This document shows positions 8,597 to 16,510 of a stretch of DNA of 64,000 bases, piece after piece. The position numbers and the translations under genes are program-made. The stretch is taken from NCBI GenBank assembly GCA_052035295.1, contig JBPOHS010000017.1, positions 1-64,000 of the forward strand, in the 5' to 3' direction. Origin of the DNA: HdN1 sp052035295. GTDB taxonomy: Bacteria > Pseudomonadota > Gammaproteobacteria > Pseudomonadales > Ketobacteraceae. A model generated the notes under the pieces. That model was given only the letters and a program-made list of their open reading frames with translations, made no database searches and was not told the origin of the DNA. Each line of letters opens with the position of its first letter. Positions within the stretch are counted from its first letter, which is position 1.

Positions 8597-10014
8597 AACC
8601 CGTCATAGCCCTGGTGGGGCGCCCGAACGTGGGCAAGTCCACCTTGTTCAACCGTCTTACCAGGACGCGTGACGCTATCGTCGCCGACATGCCCGGCCTG
8701 ACTCGTGATCGCAAATACGGTGAAGCCCGGGTAGGCGAACACGCCTTCCTGGTCATTGATACCGGCGGTATTACGGGCGAGGAAGAGGGCATTGACACCC
8801 TCATGGCCAAGCAGTCGCTGCAGGCGGTTGAAGAAGCCACCATGGTGTTCTTCATTGTGGATGCCAAGGCAGGGCTGACTGCCGGCGATGAAGCGCTGGC
8901 GGTGCATTTACGTACCCGCGAGAAAAAGCTGTATCTGGTCGTCAACAAGATCGATGGTCAGGATACCGATGAGGCCATGGCCGAGTTCTCGCGCCTGGGG
9001 TTGGGTGATCCCTACTATATTTCTGCGTCCCACGGTCGTGGCGTTACGCAGATGATTGACGAGGTGTTTGCCGAGCATGCGAGAGATGGCGAGCCACTCG
9101 ACCTGCCGCCGGAAAATGCCGGCATCAAAATTGCGGTGATCGGTCGACCGAACGTGGGCAAGAGCACCCTGATCAACCGGATGTTGGGTGAAGAACGCGT
9201 TATCGTTTTTGACATGCCGGGTACCACTCGCGACAGTATCTACATCCCCTACGAACGTCGTGATCAGAAATATACGCTGATTGATACGGCGGGCGTGCGT
9301 CGTCGTGGCAAGGTCGATGAGGCGGTCGAGAAATTTTCCGTCATCAAGACCATGCAGGCCGTAGAAGACGCTCATGTTGTGATCATGGTGCTGGATGCGC
9401 GTGAAGGTATCGTGGATCAGGATTTGCACCTGCTTGGGTTCGTGCTGGAATCCGGCCGTTCGTTGCTCATTGCCATCAACAAGTGGGATGGCATGGACGA
9501 GTACCAGAAATCCCGCGTCAAAGTTGAAATCGATCGGCGCATGGATTTCGTGAATTTTGCGAAGATACATTTCATTTCGGCCCTGCATGGCACCGGCGTG
9601 GGTGATTTGTATGCGTCGGTCAATCGTGCTTTCGAGTGTGCTTTCCGTCGTTTGTCGACGCCTGTGCTCACCAAAATGCTCGAAGATGCCTTGTCGGAAC
9701 ATCAACCCCCCATGGTAAACGGGCGTCGCATCAAACTGCGCTATGCCCACATGGGAGGCGTTAATCCGCCCTTGATCGTGGTGCATGGTAACCAGACCGA
9801 CAATGTGCCTGGTTCCTACAAACGTTATCTGGAAAACATTTTTCGTCGCATCATGAAGCTCGAAGGCACGCCCTTGCGGATTGAATTCAAGTCTGGCGAA
9901 AATCCCTACGCGGGCCGGCGTCAGGAATTGACGCAGCGTCAGGTGACCAAAAAACGTCGTCTGATGGACCACGTAAAAAAAGCGGAATACAAACGCAAGA
10001 AGAAACGCGGCTGA
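8593..10014 (+). CDS. der: Ribosome-assembly GTPase Der (EngA)
   Basis: Essential double-GTPase acting in 50S subunit maturation. In 473 residues two complete G domains appear in tandem: GRPNVGKST near residue 8 and again near residue 182, each with a DTxG switch-II motif (VIDTGGITGEEEG, LIDTAGVRRRGK) and NKxD-type motifs (NKIDGQD, NKWDGMD). The C-terminal KH-like domain ends in a strongly basic tail (KKAEYKRKKKRG). It overlaps bamB by four bases. Confidence 0.97.
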   Translation: MKPVIALVGRPNVGKSTLFNRLTRTRDAIVADMPGLTRDRKYGEARVGEHAFLVIDTGGITGEEEGIDTLMAKQSLQAVEEATMVFFIVDAKAGLTAGDEALAVHLRTREKKLYLVVNKIDGQDTDEAMAEFSRLGLGDPYYISASHGRGVTQMIDEVFAEHARDGEPLDLPPENAGIKIAVIGRPNVGKSTLINRMLGEERVIVFDMPGTTRDSIYIPYERRDQKYTLIDTAGVRRRGKVDEAVEKFSVIKTMQAVEDAHVVIMVLDAREGIVDQDLHLLGFVLESGRSLLIAINKWDGMDEYQKSRVKVEIDRRMDFVNFAKIHFISALHGTGVGDLYASVNRAFECAFRRLSTPVLTKMLEDALSEHQPPMVNGRRIKLRYAHMGGVNPPLIVVHGNQTDNVPGSYKRYLENIFRRIMKLEGTPLRIEFKSGENPYAGRRQELTQRQVTKKRRLMDHVKKAEYKRKKKRG

Positions 10015-10052
10015 TCAAACATTCCTGGGCCTGCTTGCGCGTCACTCATTTC

Positions 10053-10072
10053 ATGCAGCGCTTGTGCTGCAT
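10053..10072 (+). terminator. Hairpin downstream of der (possible terminator)
   Basis: ATGCAGC at 10053-10059 and GCTGCAT at 10066-10072 form a 7-bp stem with a 6-base loop. No strict U-run follows (the next bases are CATGTTCTCTT), so termination is only plausible. Confidence 0.35.
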
Positions 10073-10134
10073 CATGTTCTCTTCCCGCTTGCCGCGATAA
10101 ACTGCCTCCTGATACTTCATGGAGGTGGTTGGCA

Positions 10135-10689
10135 ATGTTTTGGAATTTCCCTGCTTTGAATTGTGGCGATACCCGCATCGTCGGCGTTACGCTATCAGCC
10201 CTTTTCGCCTTGGTCGCCTGTGCGCCACACAAACAGACAGGGTATCTCGATATTGGAAATCGGCTCGATTTTCGTCAGTTGGTCAGTCAGCATGGGGCAC
10301 CCTTCGGCGACCTCTCCACCGTGCGACTGGTGGTGTATGCCGACAGCATGGCGGGTAACCGTATGGTGCATGGAGTGTTTTCCCTGTACACGCCTGCTTG
10401 CTTTAATGCAGGAACCGTTGCATTTGTCGGCGATGTCAGTGGCATGCCATCCTTTATCACGCGCATGGCTGCCGTGCCCATGATGCAAAATTACAACTAC
10501 CCCGTATGGCTCGATTACGATGGGGCTGCCACGCGGAATATCCCGGTGCTTGAAGACCAGGTATCACTGATTTCGGTAGAAGATGGGCGGATGACTTCGA
10601 TCAGCTATGCCCATGGCGCAGCAGGAATTGCCAAGGCAATTTCGGACTATTGCGAGAAATTGCCTGATACGGGAGAAACGTCGTCTTGA
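10135..10689 (+). CDS. Hypothetical lipoprotein, possibly thioredoxin-fold
   Basis: 184 residues. ATG 10135 is chosen because GGAGGT sits eight bases upstream; a TTG at 10129 is only two bases from it. The N-terminus has a hydrophobic segment and lipobox LVAC (GVTLSALFALVAC), predicting lipid anchoring. The rest has alternating beta/alpha character: VRLVVYADSMAG, NYNYPVWLDYDGAAT, then a strand-turn-helix end (QVSLISVEDGRMTSISYAHG). That pattern resembles thioredoxin-like periplasmic proteins but has no CxxC, so I cannot assign an activity. It is probably a single-gene unit, convergent with the next gene. Confidence 0.75.
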   Translation: MFWNFPALNCGDTRIVGVTLSALFALVACAPHKQTGYLDIGNRLDFRQLVSQHGAPFGDLSTVRLVVYADSMAGNRMVHGVFSLYTPACFNAGTVAFVGDVSGMPSFITRMAAVPMMQNYNYPVWLDYDGAATRNIPVLEDQVSLISVEDGRMTSISYAHGAAGIAKAISDYCEKLPDTGETSS

Positions 10690-10707
10690 TGAATCTGTCC
10701 AGGACTG

Positions 10708-10737
10708 CGGCATTCGGGCACTGAGGCCCGAATGTCG
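10708..10737. terminator. Bidirectional hairpin between convergent genes
   Basis: CATTCGGGC at 10711-10719 and GCCCGAATG at 10726-10734 form a perfect 9-bp stem with a 6-base loop, extendable to 12 bp through one G-U pair. It sits midway between two convergent stop codons. There is no long T-run on either side. Confidence 0.55.
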
Positions 10738-10759
10738 AATTGGCGCGGGGAGAACGGCG

Positions 10760-11533
10760 TTATTGAACGCGCTTGGCGGTGAATGCGCTTTCGGCGAGAA
10801 CCTTGCCATCGGCGTTGGTCATCTGCACCTGCCATGCACCGGGGGCGTCATAGCTGATGAATTTGCTTGCCATGGTGGTTGATTCCGGGGTGCTGCTTGT
10901 TGCCACTTTAGCCTGCAGCTTGCCATTCAGATACCAAAGGTAGTTAATCTGTTCCCCTGGCTTGTCGACTTTGGCGCTGAACACGACCTTGACTGCCTTC
11001 TTCTTGCTAATCGCGATCGAGCCTTTGTTGAGGTCCAGCGGATCGTGATCAATCACTTGCCGCAAAGCAACGTCCTTGACCGATTTGTTGACGACCAGCA
11101 CTTGGCCGGGTTTCATTCCGGCGGATGGCGCGGGTGCATCATTTATTGCTTTAAGTGCAGCGACTTGCTGAATCTTGTCAGCCACTTGTTTGACGGCAGC
11201 TTGATTAATCGTCTGTTGTGGCTCTTTTCCGGAGGGCGCAATGACGGGGCCCGCAGAAGATTGCACCACCGAGTGCGTTTCTGCGGCGGGTTTGTTGATT
11301 TGAACCGGTAAATTGACCACGACCGATTGATCGGACTGGGTTTCTGTCTTGGCCGGTGCAGCTGACTTTGCCACGGGCTGGGCACTGCCTGGAATGGCAG
11401 ATGGCCAAAACCAGAGTACCGCACCCACGCCAATTGCCAGTGAGGCCATGGCGGGAATGATGCGATGCCAGTGATAGACATATTCGAATTCGGGGCGGAC
11501 TTCGCGCGTGGGTAAAGCAGGTGTCTTGTCCAT
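10760..11533 (-). CDS. Membrane-anchored DUF2914-domain protein
   Basis: 257 residues from ATG 11533 (MDKTPALPTREV); a GTG 63 bases upstream would add an unlikely Leu/Ile-rich extension. It has a short cytoplasmic part, one transmembrane helix (IIPAMASLAIGVGAVLWFW), a Thr/Ala/Pro/Gln-rich periplasmic linker and a C-terminal DUF2914-like beta domain (VVFSAKVDKPGEQINYLWYL, WQVQMTNADGKVLAE). The domain's function is unknown; it is usually periplasmic and linked to envelope processes. It is transcribed away from xseA with 240 bases between them. I am sure of the topology, fairly sure of the domain. Confidence 0.75.
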   Translation of the reverse strand: MDKTPALPTREVRPEFEYVYHWHRIIPAMASLAIGVGAVLWFWPSAIPGSAQPVAKSAAPAKTETQSDQSVVVNLPVQINKPAAETHSVVQSSAGPVIAPSGKEPQQTINQAAVKQVADKIQQVAALKAINDAPAPSAGMKPGQVLVVNKSVKDVALRQVIDHDPLDLNKGSIAISKKKAVKVVFSAKVDKPGEQINYLWYLNGKLQAKVATSSTPESTTMASKFISYDAPGAWQVQMTNADGKVLAESAFTAKRVQ

Positions 11534-11685
11534 GATGTCCAGTATCAACAAATGAATGATTAATGATGGCTGGTGTTCTGTGGCGCTGTGGTTCACTCAT
11601 CGGTGGTTGAACAGTCACTGCGATTGGAAACACCGTGTTCTTTTTGTACTGCCAAAATTATTTGTGCGACTAAAAGACAAGCTCA

Positions 11686-11694
11686 AGTGTAGCA
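11686..11694 (-). promoter_or_regulatory. Possible extended -10 promoter for the DUF2914 gene
   Basis: On the minus strand the sequence reads TGCTACACT, an extended -10 (TG-N-TACACT), about 150 bases before ATG 11533. No good -35 is visible. Confidence 0.3.
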
Positions 11695-11775
11695 CCGTTT
11701 GTGAACGCTATAAGTTGATTTTTTGGGTGTTTTCCATGCAGGCAGCACTGGCGGCTTTATTCTGCGGTGTCTGTC

Positions 11776-13140
11776 CTAAGTCGATGGGTTACCGGGGTGG
11801 ATGGCAGTAAGCTTGCTCGTCAATGTGCCGTTTGCGAGCTGGGTCAAGAGCGTATCCCCGACCACTGCCTGATCAGCGCTTGTCAGTACCATCCCGTTTT
11901 GGTCCTTGGCGATACTGTATCCACGTGAAAGCGTTGCCAGCGGGCTCAGCGCCTCCAGACGGGCAGTGGCGGTCGCGAACTGGGTACGCTGGCGAAACAG
12001 CACGGATTGCATGTGCTGACGCAATTGCTGCTCTGCATGGTTGACCAGTACTGACATGCGGCTAACCAAATGCGAAGGCGATTGTGAGGCAAAACGCCTT
12101 TCCGCGTTCTCAAACGATACTCGCTGTTGCTGCACTTGTCTTTGCATGGCATTTTGTAGTCGTGTCGCGTATTCATCGAGCTTCTGATGCTGTTCTTCCA
12201 GGCGTTTGCCCGGATGTTTCAACCGCGACTGCCATTGCTGTAGTTGCTGTGTGGCGTCGCGTAGTTGGCGGCGCATGTTTTGCAACAGTTTGCGTTCTTG
12301 TTGCTGGAGTGACTGCAGCCATTCGGCTTGATCGGGGCTAAGCATTTCTGCTGCTGCCGAAGGGGTGGGCGCGCGCGCGTCGGCGACAAAATCGGCAATC
12401 GTGAAATCGACCTGATGACCGACGGCAGACACCACCGGGATGTTGCTGCCAGCAATGCAGCGAGCCAGACCTTCGTCGTTGAATGCCCATAAATCCTCAA
12501 GCGACCCGCCGCCGCGACCGACGATCAATACGTCGCACTCAGCACGGGCGTTAGCGGTGCGTATGGCGGCAATGATTTGTGTCGGGGCTTCGACGCCTTG
12601 TACGGCCGTTGGATAAATCACCACGGGAATAAGCGGAAACCGCCTGGCCAGCACGGTCAAAATATCGTGTACCGCCGCGCCTGTGGGCGAGGTTACCAGC
12701 CCGATGCAATTAGGCAGGGTGGGAAGCGGGCGCTTGCGTTCAGGCGCAAACAGGCCTTCGGCATTGAGTTTGTTTTTGAGTTGCTCGAATGCGCGTTGCA
12801 GGGCACCGATGCCGGCATCCTCCATGTGCTCAATGATGAACTGATATTCACCGCGCGGCGCATACAAGGAAATTCTGCCTTTCACCCGGACATGGGCGCC
12901 ATTTTTTGGACGGAATTTCAGGAACTGGTTGCGGTTCTTGAACATGGCGGCGCGAATCTGGGATTCGTCGTCTTTGAGTGACAAGTACCAGTGACCGGAC
13001 CCATGCATCGAAAGGTTCGACACTTCACCTTCCAGCCAGAGGGCGGGCAGGGTGTCCTCCAGGAGATTCTTCGCCAGCAGATTCAGCTCAGTGACGGAAA
13101 ATGTGTGTTCCTGCAGATCGGTGGGCGCGGATTTCTTCAT
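11776..13140 (-). CDS. xseA: Exodeoxyribonuclease VII large subunit
   Basis: Large subunit of the single-strand-specific exonuclease VII of mismatch repair and DNA processing. In 454 residues it has the N-terminal OB-fold (FSVTELNLLAKNLLEDTLP, WLEGEVSNLSMHGSGHWYLSL), the catalytic domain (LGLVTSPTGAAVHDI-like segment GLVTSPTGAAVHDILTV, VLIVGRGGGSLEDLWAFNDE, VVSAVGHQVDFTIADFVADA) and a long Gln/Arg-rich coiled coil that binds the small subunit. It starts inside the stop of the upstream methyltransferase gene (4-base overlap). No xseB is in the window. Confidence 0.96.
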   Translation of the reverse strand: MKKSAPTDLQEHTFSVTELNLLAKNLLEDTLPALWLEGEVSNLSMHGSGHWYLSLKDDESQIRAAMFKNRNQFLKFRPKNGAHVRVKGRISLYAPRGEYQFIIEHMEDAGIGALQRAFEQLKNKLNAEGLFAPERKRPLPTLPNCIGLVTSPTGAAVHDILTVLARRFPLIPVVIYPTAVQGVEAPTQIIAAIRTANARAECDVLIVGRGGGSLEDLWAFNDEGLARCIAGSNIPVVSAVGHQVDFTIADFVADARAPTPSAAAEMLSPDQAEWLQSLQQQERKLLQNMRRQLRDATQQLQQWQSRLKHPGKRLEEQHQKLDEYATRLQNAMQRQVQQQRVSFENAERRFASQSPSHLVSRMSVLVNHAEQQLRQHMQSVLFRQRTQFATATARLEALSPLATLSRGYSIAKDQNGMVLTSADQAVVGDTLLTQLANGTLTSKLTAIHPGNPST

Positions 13141-14507
13141 GCGGTTTCTGGTCCGGGCACTGCTGTTGCCGGTTTGTCGTTAGGCAATGCGTAAGGTTTG
13201 CGAATCAACAGTGCACTGAACATGGTGTCGGCGTCAGTGTTCGGGCTGCCGTGTACACAGCTTTCCTGTAATGAAAATTCCGGGTGCTCACCGAGAAAGT
13301 TTTCAACGATGGTTTCATTTTCATCGATGAAAAAACTGCAGGTGCTGTAAACCAGTTTGCCGCCAGGACGCACGCTTTGCGACGCGGAATTCAGCAGCTT
13401 CGCCTGTAAACCCGTGATGTCCTGAATCTGCTGGGCATCGCAACGCCAACGCGCATCGGGATTCCGGCGCCACGTGCCGGAAGATGTGCAAGGTGCATCC
13501 ACCAGAACCCAGTCGAATCCACCGCGCTTTTGTACGGCGGCAGGCAGGCGATCGAGGGGGGCGCCCTGCCAGACGAAAGTGCGGATATTGTGCAGCTGAG
13601 CGCGCTGGGCGCGGCGACGCACTTCGTCGAGCTTGTGCTCGCGGATGTCCGACGCATAGACGGCACCTTTACCCTGCATGAGGCTGGCGAGCTGCAACGA
13701 TTTACCACCCCCACCGGCACAGGCATCCCATCCCAGATCGCCACTTTGTGGTGCGACATGTTCTCCAATGGCTTGACTGGCCAGATCCTGAATCTCGAAC
13801 CACCCCTTCTTATAGCTTTCCAGTTCGTACAAACCTTTGCTGCCGGAGACTCGTAAGCCGTGATGGATACGATCGCAATGCAACTGGTTTTGCTCAAGAT
13901 CGTCGATGACAGCATCCCGCTTGCCTGGTACGGGGCGCACATAAAGGGGCGGTCGTGTCGTGTGGGATTCGATGAACTGTTCGACCTGTGTGGTTGACCA
14001 CCCGTCGTGATTGGCCCGGGTCTGTATTTGCGTCCACCAGTGCGGTGAAATGCCTGCCCACAGCAGTTTTGCCGTTGGATCATTGCCCTGGGTGGCGAGT
14101 TGATGCAGGCAATCAATCCAGCTGTTTGCCTGGCTGGCGCCGGATTCACGAGGATAGAGTCGCTCAGCCGTCACCTGCCACAACAGCGGTGCAGCCAAAC
14201 GCTGGAGAGCCTTTTCTGCTGCCGCGACAGTGACAGGTGGCTGCCAGGTCTGCAGCTGTTGCTGCATCCGGTCAGGATTCGGCGCTTCATCTGGCAAACT
14301 ATCGATAAACAGCGCCAGCCAGGAAAAGCGGGACATGGCGAACAGGTGGTCACCGTACCAGAGCCGGTCTCGCTTGCCGGCGTTCTTGATTTGCCGGAGT
14401 GCTTGGGCGAGAAAGCGGTCGAGCTGGTGAAGTTTGCCGCTGTGAAGGTAGTCGTTCCACAGGTTGAGGAGGTAGCGTTCTTTGACGGACAGGTGCGATG
14501 GTTTCAT
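13137..14507 (-). CDS. RsmB/NOL1/NOP2/Sun-type RNA m5C methyltransferase
   Basis: SAM-dependent cytosine-5 methyltransferase acting on rRNA or tRNA. The 456-residue form from ATG 14507 (MKPSHLSVKERYLL) is preferred: a perfect TATAAT lies 34 bases upstream, so longer in-frame versions would precede the promoter. Motifs: SAM-binding GWDACAGGGGKSLQLA, YASDIREHKLDE, motif IV with cysteine DAPCTSSGTWRRNPD, and the nucleophile motif VYSTCSFFIDENE. An N-terminal helical NusB-like region is plausible (LAQALRQIKNAGKRDRLWYG). It differs enough from RsmB and RsmF that I do not name the target base. Confidence 0.88.
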   Translation of the reverse strand: MKPSHLSVKERYLLNLWNDYLHSGKLHQLDRFLAQALRQIKNAGKRDRLWYGDHLFAMSRFSWLALFIDSLPDEAPNPDRMQQQLQTWQPPVTVAAAEKALQRLAAPLLWQVTAERLYPRESGASQANSWIDCLHQLATQGNDPTAKLLWAGISPHWWTQIQTRANHDGWSTTQVEQFIESHTTRPPLYVRPVPGKRDAVIDDLEQNQLHCDRIHHGLRVSGSKGLYELESYKKGWFEIQDLASQAIGEHVAPQSGDLGWDACAGGGGKSLQLASLMQGKGAVYASDIREHKLDEVRRRAQRAQLHNIRTFVWQGAPLDRLPAAVQKRGGFDWVLVDAPCTSSGTWRRNPDARWRCDAQQIQDITGLQAKLLNSASQSVRPGGKLVYSTCSFFIDENETIVENFLGEHPEFSLQESCVHGSPNTDADTMFSALLIRKPYALPNDKPATAVPGPETA

Positions 14508-14540
14508 GCATTCAGGCTGGCGGATAGGGTCTGACCGGGG

Positions 14541-14546
14541 ATTATA
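14541..14546 (-). promoter_or_regulatory. -10 element of the methyltransferase/xseA operon
   Basis: The minus strand carries a perfect TATAAT (plus-strand ATTATA at 14541-14546), 34 bases before ATG 14507. The -35 region is poor. It argues for a promoter separate from the small gene further upstream. Confidence 0.45.
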
Positions 14547-14610
14547 TACGGAAACCCGCATTAGTACGGCGTTGATATAGGGGGCATGAAAGTCTGCACA
14601 AGAATGGTTT

Positions 14611-14646
14611 CGGGGCTGCCCACCCATTGCGGGTGGAGCAACCCCG
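14611..14646 (-). terminator. Strong GC-rich hairpin after the 35-residue peptide gene
   Basis: CGGGG at 14611-14615 pairs with CCCCG at 14642-14646, with inner CCACCC/GGGTGG pairing around an ATTGC loop: about 14 pairs with one bulge. It lies 30 bases after the small gene's stop. There is no clear T-run, so it may be a transcript-stabilising hairpin or a weak terminator. Confidence 0.5.
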
Positions 14647-14675
14647 ACAGCGCCTCGATGGCGCATCTCGCAGTA

Positions 14676-14783
14676 TTAGGCGAAGTACATGTTATCCAGG
14701 TACTCGTGTAGTGAGGCGAACACTCCTTCCTCGTTGTCGTCAGACAAGATGAAGAGAACGTCCTTGAGGTCAACAATTTTCAT
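14676..14783 (-). CDS. Small 35-residue acidic peptide of unknown function
   Basis: A short reading frame from ATG 14783 to TAA, encoding MKIVDLKDVLFILSD followed by an acidic DNEEGVFASL segment and ending YLDNMYFA. GGGAG lies five to six bases before the ATG, an excellent ribosome site. A -35/-10 pair is found 43-71 bases upstream and a strong hairpin 30 bases downstream, so the unit has promoter, ribosome site, frame and hairpin. The peptide is amphipathic (predicted strand then helix) with no cysteines and no signal peptide. I do not recognise a family. It could be a translated regulatory leader, a small protein, or chance. Confidence 0.5.
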   Translation of the reverse strand: MKIVDLKDVLFILSDDNEEGVFASLHEYLDNMYFA

Positions 14784-14825
14784 GTCAACTCCCGTCTCTG
14801 ACTGTTTGCGATGACTGCGGTACAA

Positions 14826-14854
14826 ATGTTGCCCTTGATCAGTGCGAGGGTCAA
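14826..14854 (-). promoter_or_regulatory. Possible promoter of the 35-residue peptide gene
   Basis: On the minus strand TTGACC (14854-14849) is separated by 17 bases from CAACAT (14831-14826). A second TTGACC copy lies 12 bases further upstream at 14866-14861. The -35 is close to consensus; the -10 is weak. Confidence 0.4.
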
Positions 14855-14875
14855 TAGAGTGGTCAAGACTGATTG

Positions 14876-14892
14876 GTTATCAGGCTGATAAC
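14876..14892. promoter_or_regulatory. Perfect operator-like palindrome GTTATCA-N3-TGATAAC
   Basis: A perfect 7-bp inverted repeat with a GGC centre lies just upstream of the small gene's promoter and within the region before the polysaccharide island. A further half-site TGATAAC occurs at 14933-14939. The geometry suits a dimeric repressor or activator. Confidence 0.45.
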
Positions 14893-15377
14893 TTCTGGTT
14901 CTTGAATGCGAATCAAATGCAGTTTTCTGCGTTGATAACATTTACCCATTTCACACATCGATCGATCGGCAGGTTTTAAACTAATTCATAAAAGGTATAC
15001 GCAGGTTAAAAAGCGATTTTGTTTCATTAATACCTGAAATTACTCCCTATGATACGGTAATATGTCGCCGATCACCTGGAAGTATTGGATGATTTTTAGT
15101 CAAAACCTGTGCGTGGTTCTGCATTTGACTGATCTTCACAACTTTCAGCTTGGCGAGGGTGTTTTCGGTGCCTTGTGTCCCATTTATCAGGTATTGGGGC
15201 ATTGCTGATTGATGACAGACGCTGGAGCGAAGCCCAGACTTTGTCGCCCCGCTCTTTTTGGTGCGCGGCCGATACTGGCCGGCAATAAGCAGTGTTAACC
15301 GGGTTAATGTGCTCAGGAAGTAGGAAGCAGTTAGCGTTGCTTTTTCTGGGCTTTCTCTTCTCTGTTCAGGTTTTGGG

Positions 15378-16508
15378 ATGAAAATTAAAACCCTTTGCGT
15401 ATTTGGGACTCGCCCGGAAGCGATCAAAATGGCGCCCTTGGCGCTCGCCTTAAAATCGGATACGCGTTTTGAATCAAAGGTTTGCGTCACCGGCCAGCAT
15501 CGCCAAATGCTTGATCAGGTGCTTGGTTTGTTCGAGCTGGCGCCAGATTTTGATCTTGATATCATGAAAGCCGGCCAGGATTTGACAGATGTCACAACCG
15601 CAATTCTAGCGGGGATGCGTGACGTTTTTGCGAGTTTCACCCCTGACGTCGTACTTGTGCATGGCGACACCGCGACAACGTTTGCGGCCAGTGTTGCCGC
15701 TTACTATCAGCAGATTCCAATCGCGCACGTTGAAGCGGGTCTGCGGACGGGAAACCTTTACTCCCCCTGGCCAGAGGAAGGTAATCGCAGAATTGCAGGA
15801 GTGCTTGCTGCGCTCCATTTTGCACCCACAGAAACTTCCCGCAAAAACTTGCTTAACGAGGGAGTAAAACCGGAGACCATAGTTGTTACAGGAAACACGG
15901 TAATCGATGCGCTATTGCAGGTTGTTGGCAAGCTCGATTCGCCCGATTTGCACTCACAGCTTGTCCCACGTTTTTCATTTCTGCGCCCAGCAAGCAAGCT
16001 GATTCTGGTTACCGGCCACCGCAGAGAGAGTTTCGGTGGAGGCTTTGAGCGCATTTGTATGGCACTTGCAAACATTGCACAGAAATTTCCTGACACTGAT
16101 ATCGTATATCCGGTCCATTTAAATCCCAATGTTCGCGAACCTGTCAACCGGTTGTTAGGCGGTATTGGCAATATCCATTTGATCGAGCCTCTTGACTACC
16201 TGCCCTTCGTCTACCTGATGAACACGTCGTATTTCATTTTGACTGACTCTGGCGGTATCCAGGAGGAGGCACCTTCGCTTGGTAAGCCCGTTCTGGTAAT
16301 GCGGGATACCACTGAACGTCCTGAGGCCGTTACTGCTGGCACCGTTAAGCTGGTAGGCACTGACGTAGATGCACTCACGACTGCAATGGCCACGCTGCTT
16401 CTCGATGAAAATGTTTATCGACAGATGAGCTTTGCTCATAACCCCTACGGGGATGGTACTGCTTGCCACCAAATCGTCGAAACCCTCACGCACCTCAAGA
16501 AGAATTGA
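15378..16508 (+). CDS. wecB: UDP-N-acetylglucosamine 2-epimerase (non-hydrolysing)
   Basis: Interconverts UDP-GlcNAc and UDP-ManNAc in the cytoplasm, the first step to ManNAc or ManNAcA residues of surface glycans. The 376-residue protein has the family motifs FGTRPEAIKMAPL, HGDTATTFAAS, VEAGLRTGNLYSPWPEEGNR and LTDSGGIQEEAPSLGKP. It opens the island and lies two bases upstream of the wecC start, so the two are co-transcribed and form one pathway. Confidence 0.96.
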   Translation: MKIKTLCVFGTRPEAIKMAPLALALKSDTRFESKVCVTGQHRQMLDQVLGLFELAPDFDLDIMKAGQDLTDVTTAILAGMRDVFASFTPDVVLVHGDTATTFAASVAAYYQQIPIAHVEAGLRTGNLYSPWPEEGNRRIAGVLAALHFAPTETSRKNLLNEGVKPETIVVTGNTVIDALLQVVGKLDSPDLHSQLVPRFSFLRPASKLILVTGHRRESFGGGFERICMALANIAQKFPDTDIVYPVHLNPNVREPVNRLLGGIGNIHLIEPLDYLPFVYLMNTSYFILTDSGGIQEEAPSLGKPVLVMRDTTERPEAVTAGTVKLVGTDVDALTTAMATLLLDENVYRQMSFAHNPYGDGTACHQIVETLTHLKKN

Positions 16509-16510
16509 TC

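Larger units (their letters stand above)
14784..15377. other. Intergenic region before the polysaccharide island
   Basis: 594 bases without a convincing gene. The left part holds the small-gene promoter and the GTTATCA/TGATAAC palindrome. The rest is AT-rich with no clear sigma-70 consensus, no JUMPstart-like element and no tRNA. It must contain the promoter of wecB. A short GGCCG-ATACT-GGCC inverted repeat is near 15278. Confidence 0.6.

Noticed and set aside
14676..14783. The 35-residue peptide's C-terminus NMYFA resembles the end of PqqA (TMYFANR).
   Set aside because: The PqqA glutamate four residues before the tyrosine is absent, and there is no radical-SAM maturase or other pqq gene nearby. 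Similarity of four residues is likely chance.
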